A DNA stretch of 64,000 bases from AC-32 sp963765785 (GCA_963765785.1 CAVXXW010000009.1:62001-126000); one strand, 5' to 3'; positions 49,836 to 59,430 are shown, counted from the first letter of the stretch. Translations and numbers: made by a program. The notes: generated by a model not told the origin, from the letters alone.

Positions 49836-52589
49836 GTGGACGTCAGCGTTCCGAAGCTCGTCGGGAGGGAGGAGGAGCTCGGCGCACTCCTCGAGCTCCT
49901 GGACGCGCTCGAAGCCTTGCCGTCGGTGGCTGTCGTCGCCGGCGATGCTGGCATCGGCAAGACGGCGCTGTGGCTCGCGGGCGTCGACCTCGCAGCCGAG
50001 CGGGGGTTTCGCGTCTTCTCGTCTCGCCTCTCGCAAGCCGAGGCCGGCTTCTCCTTCCTGGCGCTGACCGACCTGCTGAGCGAGGTGGCCGCGGACGTCC
50101 TGCCCGAGCTGCCGCCGATCCAGCGCCGCGCGCTGGAGGTCGCGCTGCTGCTGGGCGAGTCGGAGGCCCGCGCCGATCCACGTGCTGTAGCCGCCGGCTT
50201 TCTCGGCGCGCTGCGGCAGCTCGCCGGCGAGCAGTCGCTGTTCCTCGCCATCGACGATCTCCAGTGGTTGGACGCGGCCTCGCTCTCGGCGCTTCGGTAC
50301 GCCCTCGCACGCCTCGACCACGAGCGCGTCGCCATCGTGCTCGCGGTGCGCGGCGACGTTCCGGAGTGGATTCGTCGCTCGGCCCCCGAACACCGGCTGC
50401 GAACGCTGGAGGTCGGGGGCCTGAGCCTCGGCGCGACGCACGAGCTGCTACGCAACCGCCTCGACGCGACGTTCGCCCGGCCTGTCCTGATCAAGCTCTG
50501 GGAGACCTCGGGCGGCAACCCGTTCTTTGCGCTCGAGCTCGCGGCCTCACTCAAGCGCCGAGGAGGCACGCTCACGCCCGGCGAGGACCTCCCGATCCCG
50601 ACGGCGATGGACGAGCTCCTGCGCATCCGTCTCGACGGCCTCGGCACCGACGCGCTGGGCGTCGCCTCCACAGTGGCCGCGCTCGCTGAGCCGACGGTCT
50701 CGCTCGTGGAGTTCGCGGTCGGCGACGGCTTCGAGGCCGGGCTGGACGAGTCGCTCTCCGCTGGCATCCTCGAGCTGGACGGAGAGCGCCTTCGGTTCAC
50801 GCACACGCTGCTGGGCTCAGCGATCTCCGCGCGCCTGACTCCGTCACGCCGGCGGCAGCTGCACGCGCGGCTCGCCGAGGTCGTCCCGACCGCCGAGGAA
50901 CGTGCCCGTCAGCTCGCGCTCGCTGCAGCCGAGCCGAATCGCGCCACCGCGGCGATCCTCGAGGGCGTGTCGCAGGCGGCGCTCGAACGCGGCGCTCCGG
51001 CAGGGGCCGCCGACCTGGCGGAACAGGCGCTCCGCCTGACGCCGCCGGCCGACGCGGCCGATGCCCGCCGTCGCCTCCTGCTGGCGGCCGAGCGTCACGA
51101 CCTCGCCGGCGGCACCGACCGCGCGATCGCCCTGCTCGAACGAGCGCGAGACGAGGCCTCCGGCGGCGCCGAGCGGGCCGAGGCCCTCGTCCGCCTCGCC
51201 GACGTCCAGGACGATCCGAGGGCGACCGTGCCGCTCTACCGCGAGGCACTTGTCGAAGCGACAGGAGACGACGCGCTCACCGCGACGATTCACACGCGCC
51301 TCGCTCTGTTGATGGCCTGGGACGAGGGCGCGGAAGCGGGGCTCGCCCACGCCGAGCAGGCCGTCCGCGAGGCGTCGCGGACGGAGGACGTCGAGATTCG
51401 CTGTCGCGCGCTCGCCGCCTACGGCGACTGGCACTTCCGCGCCGGCCGGGGCATCCAGCAGCCCGAGATGGACGAGGCGATGACGCTCGAGCGGTCGCTG
51501 CCCTGGTGGCCGCTCGACCGGGGGCCGACGGACCTGTACTCCCGGGAGCTGGTGCTCGCCGCGGATCTCGGGGCCGCGCGCGACCTGCTGCACGAGCTCC
51601 ACGACGCGCACACGAAGCGGAACGACGCAGACGGCGCCTCGACGGCCACCTGGTGGCTGAGCCTACTCGAATGGCGGGCCGGCGACTGGAAGGCGGCCGA
51701 GCGGTATGCGGCCGAGTCGTTCGAGACCAGGACGCAGCTCGGGCAGGTCATGCCCGGAGACGGGTTTCCCGGCGAGCTCGTCGCCGCGCACCGCGGCCGA
51801 GTCGACGAAGCGCGTGCTGGCGCAGAGCGCGACCTGGCCGAGGGCGAGGCGATGGGCATCCGTATCTCGGTCTCGGGCTCCGCCTGGATCCTCGGTTTCC
51901 TCGAGCTCTCGCTCGGCGAGCCGAGGGCGGCGCTCGCGCACCTCAGGTGCTCGTACGAGCTGCGCTCGGCATTCATGCTCGAGCCGGCGGCGCGGCAGGA
52001 GCTCGGCGACTTTCTCGAAGCCCTCGTCGGCGCCGGTGAGCTCGACGAGGCGGACGAGGTCGCCTCGATCTGGCGCGAGCGGGCAAAGAAGCTCGACCGC
52101 GCCACGACGTTGGCGATCGTGTCGCGGTCCCGGGGTCTGCTCCTTGCAGCGCGCGGCGACCTCGGGAGCGCCTTCGCGAGCTTCGACGACGCGTTCCGGG
52201 AGCACGCCAGGTCGAAGGACCCGTTCCAGCACGCCAGGACGATGCTCGCGCTCGGCGCGACGCAGCGGCGGGCCAAGCAGCGGGCGGCGGCCCGCGCGAC
52301 GCTCGGGGAGGCGCTGGCCGCCTTCGAGCGCCTGGGCGCACCGCTCTGGGCGGACAAGGCCCGCGCCGACCTCGGCCGGATCGGAGGCCGCGCGCCCTCG
52401 CGCGGCGACCTGACCGAGAGCGAGCGCAGAATCGCCGCGCTCGTGGCCGAGGGGCACACGAACCGCGAGGTCGCGGCCGCGCTCTTCGTCACCGAGCACA
52501 CCGTCGAGGGGGCGCTCACGCGGGTGTACCGAAAGCTCGCCGTACGCTCGCGCGGCGAGCTCGCCGGCCGCCTCGCCCGGGAGTCCTAA
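49836..52589 (+). CDS. Large ATP-binding LuxR (LAL) regulator
   Basis: The 917-aa protein has an AAA/STAND ATPase (about 1-330) with Walker A AGDAGIGKTALW and Walker B-like LFLAIDDLQWLD. A long helical TPR-like region (about 340-840) and a C-terminal LuxR HTH (LTESERRIAALVAEGHTNREVAAAL, then TEHTVEGALTRVY) follow. It probably senses a ligand through the TPR part. The 130-bp gap before it separates two regulators. Confidence 0.9.
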   Translation: MDVSVPKLVGREEELGALLELLDALEALPSVAVVAGDAGIGKTALWLAGVDLAAERGFRVFSSRLSQAEAGFSFLALTDLLSEVAADVLPELPPIQRRALEVALLLGESEARADPRAVAAGFLGALRQLAGEQSLFLAIDDLQWLDAASLSALRYALARLDHERVAIVLAVRGDVPEWIRRSAPEHRLRTLEVGGLSLGATHELLRNRLDATFARPVLIKLWETSGGNPFFALELAASLKRRGGTLTPGEDLPIPTAMDELLRIRLDGLGTDALGVASTVAALAEPTVSLVEFAVGDGFEAGLDESLSAGILELDGERLRFTHTLLGSAISARLTPSRRRQLHARLAEVVPTAEERARQLALAAAEPNRATAAILEGVSQAALERGAPAGAADLAEQALRLTPPADAADARRRLLLAAERHDLAGGTDRAIALLERARDEASGGAERAEALVRLADVQDDPRATVPLYREALVEATGDDALTATIHTRLALLMAWDEGAEAGLAHAEQAVREASRTEDVEIRCRALAAYGDWHFRAGRGIQQPEMDEAMTLERSLPWWPLDRGPTDLYSRELVLAADLGAARDLLHELHDAHTKRNDADGASTATWWLSLLEWRAGDWKAAERYAAESFETRTQLGQVMPGDGFPGELVAAHRGRVDEARAGAERDLAEGEAMGIRISVSGSAWILGFLELSLGEPRAALAHLRCSYELRSAFMLEPAARQELGDFLEALVGAGELDEADEVASIWRERAKKLDRATTLAIVSRSRGLLLAARGDLGSAFASFDDAFREHARSKDPFQHARTMLALGATQRRAKQRAAARATLGEALAAFERLGAPLWADKARADLGRIGGRAPSRGDLTESERRIAALVAEGHTNREVAAALFVTEHTVEGALTRVYRKLAVRSRGELAGRLARES

Positions 52590-52685
52590 GACCCGCGGCG
52601 CGGCGCGAAAACTGTAGGGATTTCCAGCTTTTCCGCGGTGTGGCCGCCTGAGACCCTCGACGTGTTGAAGCGATCGGGAGGTCGA

Positions 52686-52958
52686 ATGAAGCGCTACCTC
52701 GTCGAGACGTACCTCGCCCGCAGCGCGGCGGCAGAACGCGCCGCACAGGATCAACGGGCACGCACGGCCGCCGAGGAGCTGGCCGGGGAGGCGAAGCGCG
52801 TCCGGTTCGACCGTTCCATCCACGTACCCGAGGACGAGATCTGCTTCTTCGTCTTCGACGCACCCTCGAGCCGGATCGCGGCGCTGGTCGCCGAGCGCGC
52901 CGGGCTCGATCCGGTCCGGATCGTCGAAGCGATCTCGTCCCGAGAGGAGGACTCGTGA
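52686..52958 (+). CDS. DUF4242-like small protein
   Basis: The 90-aa protein starts MKRYLVETYLARSAAA and has VRFDRSIHVPEDEICFFVFDAPS and an end AERAGLDPVRIVEAI. This resembles the DUF4242/nickel-binding group; the metal is uncertain. GGGAGG lies before ATG 52686. The preceding gap (52590-52685) contains an imperfect hairpin with GAAAA and TTTTC arms. The stop overlaps the cupin gene start (GTGA). Confidence 0.8.
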   Translation: MKRYLVETYLARSAAAERAAQDQRARTAAEELAGEAKRVRFDRSIHVPEDEICFFVFDAPSSRIAALVAERAGLDPVRIVEAISSREEDS

Positions 52959-53449
52959 AGAAGAAAGCCCTGTGGGGCCTGCTCGCGGTCGCAGCGGCCG
53001 CGGGCGTCTACGCAGCCACCGTCCTGGCGACGCCGCAGTCGGGCGTGACGACCAGCACCATCGCCAAGTCGTCGTTCCCCGAGTTCAACGTCACCGGCAA
53101 GGCGCATCCGGCCAACATCTGGCGGACGCGGCTCAAAACGCACGGCAACTCGGACCTGTACGTGATCGACAACGTGCTCTCGCCGGGCGGGACGACCGGC
53201 TGGCACTCGCACCCTGGGCCGAGCCTGATCTTCGTCGTGCGCGGACAGGTGACGAACTACCTCGGCGACGATCCGAGCTGCACCCCGCACGTCTACAGCG
53301 CAGGGCAAGGTTTCCTGGACGAGGGAGGCGGCGACGTGCACATGCTGCGCAACAACGGAACCGTCGACGCCGAGACAGTTGCGGTGCAGGTTCTGCCGCA
53401 AGGAGCCACCCGCAAGATCGACATGGCGGATCCCGGGAACTGTCACTAG
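52955..53449 (+). CDS. Secreted cupin-domain protein
   Basis: The 164-aa protein has an N-terminal signal (ALWGLLAVAAAAGVYAATVLA) and a cupin barrel with TGWHSHPGPSLIFVVRG and a later His in GGGDVHMLRN. Metal ligands His-His-Glu are only partly seen. It is translationally coupled to the DUF4242-like gene, so they likely share a response. The enzyme or binding function is unknown. Confidence 0.88.
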   Translation: MKKKALWGLLAVAAAAGVYAATVLATPQSGVTTSTIAKSSFPEFNVTGKAHPANIWRTRLKTHGNSDLYVIDNVLSPGGTTGWHSHPGPSLIFVVRGQVTNYLGDDPSCTPHVYSAGQGFLDEGGGDVHMLRNNGTVDAETVAVQVLPQGATRKIDMADPGNCH

Positions 53450-53457
53450 GCAGGGGG

Positions 53458-54861
53458 CTAGCAGGGGAGGGCGTGGAGGACGTACGCGTCCACCACGTCC
53501 TCCTTGCCTTTCAGGCGGAGGCCGGAGCGGCGCTCGACGACGGCGCCGTCCGGCAACCGCTCGTACGTCTCTTCGCCGATCAGGACGCCGCCGACCGGAG
53601 CGAGGCCCTCGAGCCGCGCGCCCGTGTTGATCGTGTCGCCGACCATCGGGTAGGCGACGTGCCCTTCGCCTCCGATCTCGCGGACGACGACGCCGCCGCT
53701 GTTGACGCCGACGCGCACACGCGGCCAGTCGGGATGCTGCTCCGCGAGGTCGGCGAACTCGCTCTGCAGCGCCAGCGCGGCGCAGGCGGCGCGGCGTGGA
53801 TGGTCCGGTTGGTCGCCGGTGCGGTTGAAGACGGCGACCACGCCGTCGCCGATGAACTTCTCGATCTCCGCGCCGAAGCGGCGCGTGAGCAGCGGTGCCG
53901 CCGTGCCCCAGTACGCCTGCAGCACCGTCGCAGCCTCGGCCGGCGTCGAGCGCTCGGCGAAGCCCGTGTAGCCGGCCAGGTCGCTGAAGAGGACGCTGAC
54001 GTCCTGCCGCCGCTCTCGGGTGGACGAGAGGTACAAGTCGCGGAACCGTTCTTCGCGCCACTCGCGCCGGGCGGCAAGGCCGATGATCAGGTAGCCGGTC
54101 ACGATCAGGAAGTGCCATTCCCACCAGCTCGCGTGCCACTTCCGCTCACCGGTCAACGCGACACCGACCAGCGCCTCCGAGAGCAGCACGAAGCACGCGA
54201 TCACGGCGACTGGCAGCAGGTTGGATCGCGCCCGGAAGATCGTCCAATAGCGCGCGGCGCTGACCGCGTACACGACCGTGCCGGCGATGGCGAGAACGGC
54301 GAGCAGGCTTCCCCGCGCGGCCTCGCTGTTCGAGCCCGCGAACGGAGGAAGGTTGGCGACCGTCCAGGCGAACCACCCGGCCATCGCCAGCAGCACGCTC
54401 GCGCGCAACGCCCGGCGATGGCGGATGGCGAGCGCGGCAAAGCCGGGGCGCACGTCGACGAACGCCGACGCCGCCGCGAAGCCCGCGCCGACGAGCAGCC
54501 CGACCGGAATCGCAACTTTGAACCCGGAATGGTCGGCGGTGAAGAGGACGCCCGGCGTGCCGAGTGCATGGAGCCCCATGAATCCGCCCGTCGTCATGAA
54601 CGCGAGCGAGAGGAGCAGGACGCGCGCGTCGCCACGGCGTTTCGCCGCCTCACCCGCTGTGAAGGCGAGCGCGAAGGCGACCGTGCCCACGAGTCCGAAG
54701 AGGACGAAGTGCAGCCGGTAGTTCTCGATGTGCGGATCGAGCTGCGACCGGAGCAGCAGCGACACGAGCCCGACCAGCGGCAGCGCCGCGGCAAGGAGCG
54801 CGATCGCCGGCACGAGCGTGCGCTGACGCGTGGGTAACTGGTCGCGTGTGGTCGCCGCCAT
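53458..54861 (-). CDS. Membrane class III adenylate cyclase
   Basis: The 467-aa protein has about eight membrane spans (about 10-280) and a C-terminal cyclase domain (about 295-460). Metal residues are in LFSDLAGYTGF and FIGDGVVAVFN. The adenine-selecting Lys is in EIEKFIGDG and Asp in MVGDTINTGARLEG, with the Asn and Arg of the catalytic site. It should make cAMP. ATG 54861 was chosen over GTG 54897, which adds only a short leader. Confidence 0.9.
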   Translation of the reverse strand: MAATTRDQLPTRQRTLVPAIALLAAALPLVGLVSLLLRSQLDPHIENYRLHFVLFGLVGTVAFALAFTAGEAAKRRGDARVLLLSLAFMTTGGFMGLHALGTPGVLFTADHSGFKVAIPVGLLVGAGFAAASAFVDVRPGFAALAIRHRRALRASVLLAMAGWFAWTVANLPPFAGSNSEAARGSLLAVLAIAGTVVYAVSAARYWTIFRARSNLLPVAVIACFVLLSEALVGVALTGERKWHASWWEWHFLIVTGYLIIGLAARREWREERFRDLYLSSTRERRQDVSVLFSDLAGYTGFAERSTPAEAATVLQAYWGTAAPLLTRRFGAEIEKFIGDGVVAVFNRTGDQPDHPRRAACAALALQSEFADLAEQHPDWPRVRVGVNSGGVVVREIGGEGHVAYPMVGDTINTGARLEGLAPVGGVLIGEETYERLPDGAVVERRSGLRLKGKEDVVDAYVLHALPC

Positions 54862-54910
54862 GACTACGTGACGCGCGACGAGCCCCGGACCTTCCACTAC
54901 GCTCCGTCTC

Positions 54911-55021
54911 GTGATCGACCGGGTCGGCCTCGAGGTGAGGGACTACAACGGCGAGCCCGGCCTCAGCACGCACTACCACTCCGGCTACTACGGGGCGTTC
55001 GTCCACGACCCCGATGGTTAG
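54911..55021 (+). pseudogene. Relic of a VOC-family gene
   Basis: The frame reads VIDRVGLEVRDYNG, as in a VOC N-terminus, and jumps to THYHSGYYGAFVHDPDG, the end of the module, followed by TAG. Almost all of the middle and the terminal metal Glu are missing. It resembles the second module of the VOC gene at 48 kb. The remainder of 54862-55169 holds no gene; an inverted repeat AAGGAGC...GCTCCTT (55104-55139) lies in the fabF leader. Confidence 0.7.
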
Positions 55022-55169
55022 TTTCAAACCTTGATTCGTGACCCCCTGTAGGTCCGGATCGGCTCGCGCTGATCCACTGCGAGGCAGTACCCACGACGTG
55101 CCGAAGGAGCTTCTTCCTTATCAACGCGAGGCGCTCCTTGTCGACGGCGGACTGGGACCAGGAGGGCTG

Positions 55170-56423
55170 ATGGGCGCCAACGGACACCGGAGAGTGGTGA
55201 TCACCGGGCTCGGCGCAGTGACGCCGCTCGGGACCGACGTAGCGACGAGCTGGGAGCGCCTGATCGCCGGTCGCTCCGCAGCGGGCCCGATCACGGCGTT
55301 CGATTCGCGTGGGTTCACGGTCAGGTTCGCTTGCGAGGCGAAGGATTTCGACCCGACGCGGTGGATCAACTACAGGCAGGCGCGGCGGATGGGACGGTTC
55401 GCGCAGCTCGTGGTTGCTGCCGCGCGCCAGGCCGAGGCGGACGCTCAGCTCGAGCTCGAGAGTGAGGCCGACCGGGTTGGCGCTTCGGTTGGGAGCGCAA
55501 TGGGCGGCCTGCACGATTTCGAGCTTTGCTGCGAGACGCTGATCGAGCAGGGACCCGAGCGGGTCAACCCGTTTGCGATCCCGATGATCGTGCCGAACAT
55601 GGGCGCTGCCTGGGTCTCGATCGAGCTCGGAACGCGCGGCCCGCTCGGCTCCCAGTGCACCGCCTGTGCAGCCTCGCAGATGGCGATCGGCGAGGGCCTC
55701 GACGCGATCCGGCTAGGGCGAGCCGAGGTGATGTTCTGCGGCGGCACCGACGCAGCGATCACGCGCGCCGGGATCGCCGGCTTCGCCGCCATGCGCGCCC
55801 TCTCTCGGCGGAACGACGACCCAGTCGCCGCAAGCCGACCTTTCGATGCCGATCGTGACGGTTTCGTGATGGCCGAGGCGGGCGCCATCCTCGTGCTCGA
55901 GGAGCTCGAGCATGCGAGCAAGCGCGGGGCGAAGATATATGCCGAGGTGATTGGTTACGGCGTCTCCTCGGACGCCGAGCACATCACGGAGCCCGACCCG
56001 ACCGGCGAAGGCCCGGCGCGGGCGATGCGAATGGCGTTCGCGGACGCCGGGATCAGCCCGGACGAGATCGACTACATCAACGCGCACGGGACATCGACCC
56101 CATTGGGGGACGCGAGCGAGAGCCGGGTAATCAAGCTCGCTCTGGGTGAAGAAGCCGCAAGAGGGACGCCGGTCTCCTCGACAAAAGGAGCGACCGGCCA
56201 CTGTCTTGGTGCCGCCGGCGCAGTCGAGGCAACCTTCTGCACGCTCGCGATCCGTGACGGCGTACTCCCGCCGACGATCAACTACGACACCCCCGATCCC
56301 GACTGCGACCTCGACTACATCCCGAACGAGGCGCGCCAGGGCGACGTCCGGGTCGCGGTCTCGAACTCGTTCGGCTTCGGTGGGCACAACGCCAGCCTTG
56401 TGCTGCGCCGCTTCGAAGGATAA
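55170..56423 (+). CDS. fabF: Beta-ketoacyl-ACP synthase II (FabF)
   Basis: The 417-aa condensing enzyme elongates acyl-ACP with malonyl-ACP. The catalytic triad is visible: Cys in CTACAASQMAIGEG, His in NAHGTSTPLGDASE and His in STKGATGHCLGAAGA. The Gly-rich end FGFGGHNASLVL is typical. ATG 55170 follows AGGAGG. No acpP, fabD or fabG gene is adjacent, so it is an orphan here. Confidence 0.95.
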   Translation: MGANGHRRVVITGLGAVTPLGTDVATSWERLIAGRSAAGPITAFDSRGFTVRFACEAKDFDPTRWINYRQARRMGRFAQLVVAAARQAEADAQLELESEADRVGASVGSAMGGLHDFELCCETLIEQGPERVNPFAIPMIVPNMGAAWVSIELGTRGPLGSQCTACAASQMAIGEGLDAIRLGRAEVMFCGGTDAAITRAGIAGFAAMRALSRRNDDPVAASRPFDADRDGFVMAEAGAILVLEELEHASKRGAKIYAEVIGYGVSSDAEHITEPDPTGEGPARAMRMAFADAGISPDEIDYINAHGTSTPLGDASESRVIKLALGEEAARGTPVSSTKGATGHCLGAAGAVEATFCTLAIRDGVLPPTINYDTPDPDCDLDYIPNEARQGDVRVAVSNSFGFGGHNASLVLRRFEG

Positions 56424-56608
56424 CCCGACTTCGACTCCTTGAGCGAGCGCTCGGTGCTCGTCGTACCGGCGCTCGATCTCAGCGGGGCGATGCGCTCTTA
56501 CGCCCGGCAACGTGCGGCTCACGAGCGGCGCGGTAGCGGTGGCGCTGCGTGCGCACGGCGCGGCCTCACGACCGCCGCGCCCACGGCCAATCTGAGTCGA
56601 AACAGTGT

Positions 56609-57487
56609 TCAGCTTGCGATCGGCTTGAGGCCCGGCAGCTCCTGCTCGCGCAGACGTGGCTTGGCCTCCTTTCCCCGCGCCGCGAGGAGCACGGCCCCGG
56701 CGACGACCGCGGCGAACGCTGCGATGCGAACGGCGCCGATCCACCCCGAAGGAAGCGGCTCGTGGAAGAGCACCATGCCCGCGGCGATCGGCAGCGCGTT
56801 CGTCAGCAGAGTCGAGAGACCGGCCGTCGTGAGCGCGCCGCCGTGCTGGAACGCGGCCTGGAGGACGGCCGTTCCGGCGCTATAGAAGACGATCAGGCAG
56901 ACGAGGAAGGCGACATTCTCGAGCCGGCCAGAGACCGCCATCTTGGTCGCCACGTCCCCGGCGGCGAAGAGGATGCCGGAGGCGATGCCCCATGCCGGCG
57001 CGCGTCCGATCGCGCGCGCGAGCAGCGTTACGCACAAGGTCGCGCCCGCCGCCGAGGCTGCGAGCCAGACGCCGACCCAGGCGTACGTCGCTCCGCTTCC
57101 CTCGCCGTGGTTGGCGAGCAGTGAGACGCCGAGGAGCGCGAGTCCGACCACCGAGACGGCGGCCCCGACCTGCTCGAGCCTGGTCAGCGGAACGTGGGTG
57201 ATCCGCGAGACCATGATGGCGAGGATCCCGATCCCGCCCGCGGCGGTCGCCTGAACGAGCGAGAGCGGTGCGAGTGCGAGCGCGACCACGTAGAGGACGA
57301 AGCCGCCAGCCTGGATCCCGGAGCCGATCAGCCACCGCCGCTCGACGAGCAGCGAGCGGAGCGAAGCGATCGGCCGGCGAAGCGAGAGCGGCGGCAGGGT
57401 CGAGGCGACTTCGTGCTGGAGCAGATAGCCCAGGTTGAGGCCGCAGGCCGAGACGATGGTGAGCACCAGCGCCAGCGCGATCTGCAT
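56609..57487 (-). CDS. DMT/EamA-type permease
   Basis: The 292-aa membrane protein has about nine to ten spans with the DMT pattern (two similar halves; GGFVLYVVALALAPLSLVQA and AVLQAAFQHGGALTTAGLST). The substrate is unknown. ATG 57487 has AAGGAGGG 10 bases upstream. The 185 bases between it and fabF (56424-56608) show no convincing gene. Confidence 0.85.
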   Translation of the reverse strand: MQIALALVLTIVSACGLNLGYLLQHEVASTLPPLSLRRPIASLRSLLVERRWLIGSGIQAGGFVLYVVALALAPLSLVQATAAGGIGILAIMVSRITHVPLTRLEQVGAAVSVVGLALLGVSLLANHGEGSGATYAWVGVWLAASAAGATLCVTLLARAIGRAPAWGIASGILFAAGDVATKMAVSGRLENVAFLVCLIVFYSAGTAVLQAAFQHGGALTTAGLSTLLTNALPIAAGMVLFHEPLPSGWIGAVRIAAFAAVVAGAVLLAARGKEAKPRLREQELPGLKPIAS

Positions 57488-57583
57488 CCTGGGTCAACCC
57501 TCCTTCACGGTCTCGGAAAGACGATATGCGCTCAGCGTGCCGGTCGTGGACCGGCGTCACTCCCCGAGATCTACACTCGGCTG

Positions 57584-57796
57584 ATGGCCATTGAGATCGC
57601 CGCTCAGCGCCTCCAGATCGGTGACGTCATCCTGATCGCCCTTCCGGATCAGGACAGAGAAGTCGAGGCAACGGTGGTCCGGGATATCGATCGAACGGGC
57701 ACGAGCGTGCGCGCCACCTTACGGATGCAGGGACGCGAGGATTTCGTCAGGGAGTGGCCTCTCGGCGAGCTCGTCGCAGTCGTTCGCGGTCCCTGA
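57584..57796 (+). CDS. Small beta-rich hypothetical protein, 70 aa
   Basis: The protein is MAIEIAAQRLQIGDVILI plus EVEATVVRDIDRTGTSVRATLRM and a short end. It looks like a small SH3-like barrel and has no known motif. TACACT (57572-57577) is 6 nt before the ATG, matching the leaderless pattern, which supports it being real. It is convergent with the CYTH-CHAD gene. Confidence 0.65.
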   Translation: MAIEIAAQRLQIGDVILIALPDQDREVEATVVRDIDRTGTSVRATLRMQGREDFVREWPLGELVAVVRGP

Positions 57797-57807
57797 AACC
57801 GCGTCTT

Positions 57808-59430
57808 CTACTCGGTCGCTGACTTCTCTGGGGGACCCTGCGCTGTTGAGCCTGTCGGGGCAGGGCGCTCGGCCTCAATTAGCTTCGCAAACGCCTTCCA
57901 CGACTTACCGGTAACGCGCCCGTATGCCTTTGGGAACCGGGCTCGGAGCTCTGCCGCGTTCTGTCGATAACGCTCGGCGATCTCTCCCATCGCGAAGATC
58001 GCATCGGGAGGGAGCTCCGCGCCGTGCTCGCCGGCGAGCTGGCGGAGGCGTTCGATCGCGACCTCGGCGTCCTGGTGGAGGCCGAGGATGTCCTGCAGCG
58101 CAACGACTCGCTTGATGAGAGGCCGCGTCCCCCCTGGGTAGAGCTCGGCGAGGAACTCCAGCGCATACCGGAACCGCTTGCCCCGGATTCGAACCCGGTG
58201 GTACTCGGCCGCCGGCGAGTCATCCTCGATTTGGTCGGCCGCCTTGCGAAGCGCCCGGAAGCGCTCCTCGATCAGGTCCGGCGCCACCGCCCGCCCCGGC
58301 AGCGAGGCCGGGCCGGAGCGACGCCCGCGAGCCGAGCGCAGGAGACGCCCGAAACGCCCGACGAAGAGCTCATACCTGCGCGAGTCGAGGACATCCAGCA
58401 TTGCCTCCCGCGCAGCGGAGCGCTTCGCCTCCAACAGGGAGCTCACTGCGATAAGGGCTTCGCGGTCTGTCTCGGGTAGATCCGCGAGCCACCCGTCGAG
58501 CTGCTCCAGCTGAACGTCGAGATCGCGAACGGCGCCAAGCGTGTGGGCGACCCATCTGAGATCGTCACGAAGGTTTTCCGCGGACGGCGGGAGGAAATCC
58601 GCGAACAGCGACAGGGCGGCTCGCAGGCGGCGGCTCGCGACGCGCATGTCATGCAACTCCTCGCTGTCATCGCCAAGTCGCGTGCCCGGTTCCCTCGCGC
58701 GCAGGGCGGCGAACTGGCGGCGGAGCACTGCCAGCCCCACGCGACCGATCGGGGCCTCCGCCTCGATTGCTGTAGAACCGAACGCAACGGGAACCGTCTT
58801 GAGACCGGCTGCAAGGGCGCCCGCCTCGTATGTCGTCAGCTTCGCGGGTTGCAGCCGGCACGCGTTCTGCAATCGTTCGACGAACGGCCGGAGCGCCGCC
58901 AACGCCGCCTCCGGCGCTTCGATCTCGACTCGGTTCAGCCGCGTAGGCGCACCACCTGCCGCTGGCCTGATCGCGATCTCGTCGAGCACGATCTCGCCGG
59001 GAGGAAGCGCCTCTGCCTCCACTGAGAGCAGGCGGCGACGGGTACGGACTTCGAACTGCATGCGCATCCTCTTGCTGCCGGCCAGCGCGCGGACCCGTGC
59101 GGCGACTGGGCCATCGCCCTCCGCGAGCAGTTCAGGATCGGCGCTTTGGAGTCGCTCGGAAACCTCACTTCTACTCCTCTCGTCGGGCGGATCGGTCGCG
59201 ATCGCCTTCATCGTCGCCTCGGCACCTGCGCCCTTCCCGCGCCCGGCTCGCCGAACCCTGAGCGCGTAGCCCGCGCGGGCGAAGCGGTGGTCATCCGTGT
59301 CGAGATAGACCTCGACGTGGCTGGTGCTACCCGTCGGTTTGATCCTCACCGCGAGGCTCTCGGCCCCCTCGTCAAGCTCATCGAGCCAACGAATCACGGG
59401 CCGGAGATCGACCGCATCGAACTCCCACAT
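57808..59430 (-). CDS. CYTH-CHAD domain protein (second)
   Basis: The 540-aa protein has a full N-terminal CYTH domain (about 1-205, with HVEVYLDTDDHRFARAGYALR, EVRTRRRLL and LDEIAIRP) and a CHAD domain (about 235-520: SEELHDMRVASRRLRAALSLF, LGAVRDLDVQ, YHRVRIRGKRFRYALEF and ILGLHQDAEV). The CYTH fold acts on triphosphates and CHAD binds polyphosphate. It is the last gene of a SixA-Nudix-CHAD operon. Confidence 0.92.
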   Translation of the reverse strand: MWEFDAVDLRPVIRWLDELDEGAESLAVRIKPTGSTSHVEVYLDTDDHRFARAGYALRVRRAGRGKGAGAEATMKAIATDPPDERSRSEVSERLQSADPELLAEGDGPVAARVRALAGSKRMRMQFEVRTRRRLLSVEAEALPPGEIVLDEIAIRPAAGGAPTRLNRVEIEAPEAALAALRPFVERLQNACRLQPAKLTTYEAGALAAGLKTVPVAFGSTAIEAEAPIGRVGLAVLRRQFAALRAREPGTRLGDDSEELHDMRVASRRLRAALSLFADFLPPSAENLRDDLRWVAHTLGAVRDLDVQLEQLDGWLADLPETDREALIAVSSLLEAKRSAAREAMLDVLDSRRYELFVGRFGRLLRSARGRRSGPASLPGRAVAPDLIEERFRALRKAADQIEDDSPAAEYHRVRIRGKRFRYALEFLAELYPGGTRPLIKRVVALQDILGLHQDAEVAIERLRQLAGEHGAELPPDAIFAMGEIAERYRQNAAELRARFPKAYGRVTGKSWKAFAKLIEAERPAPTGSTAQGPPEKSATE

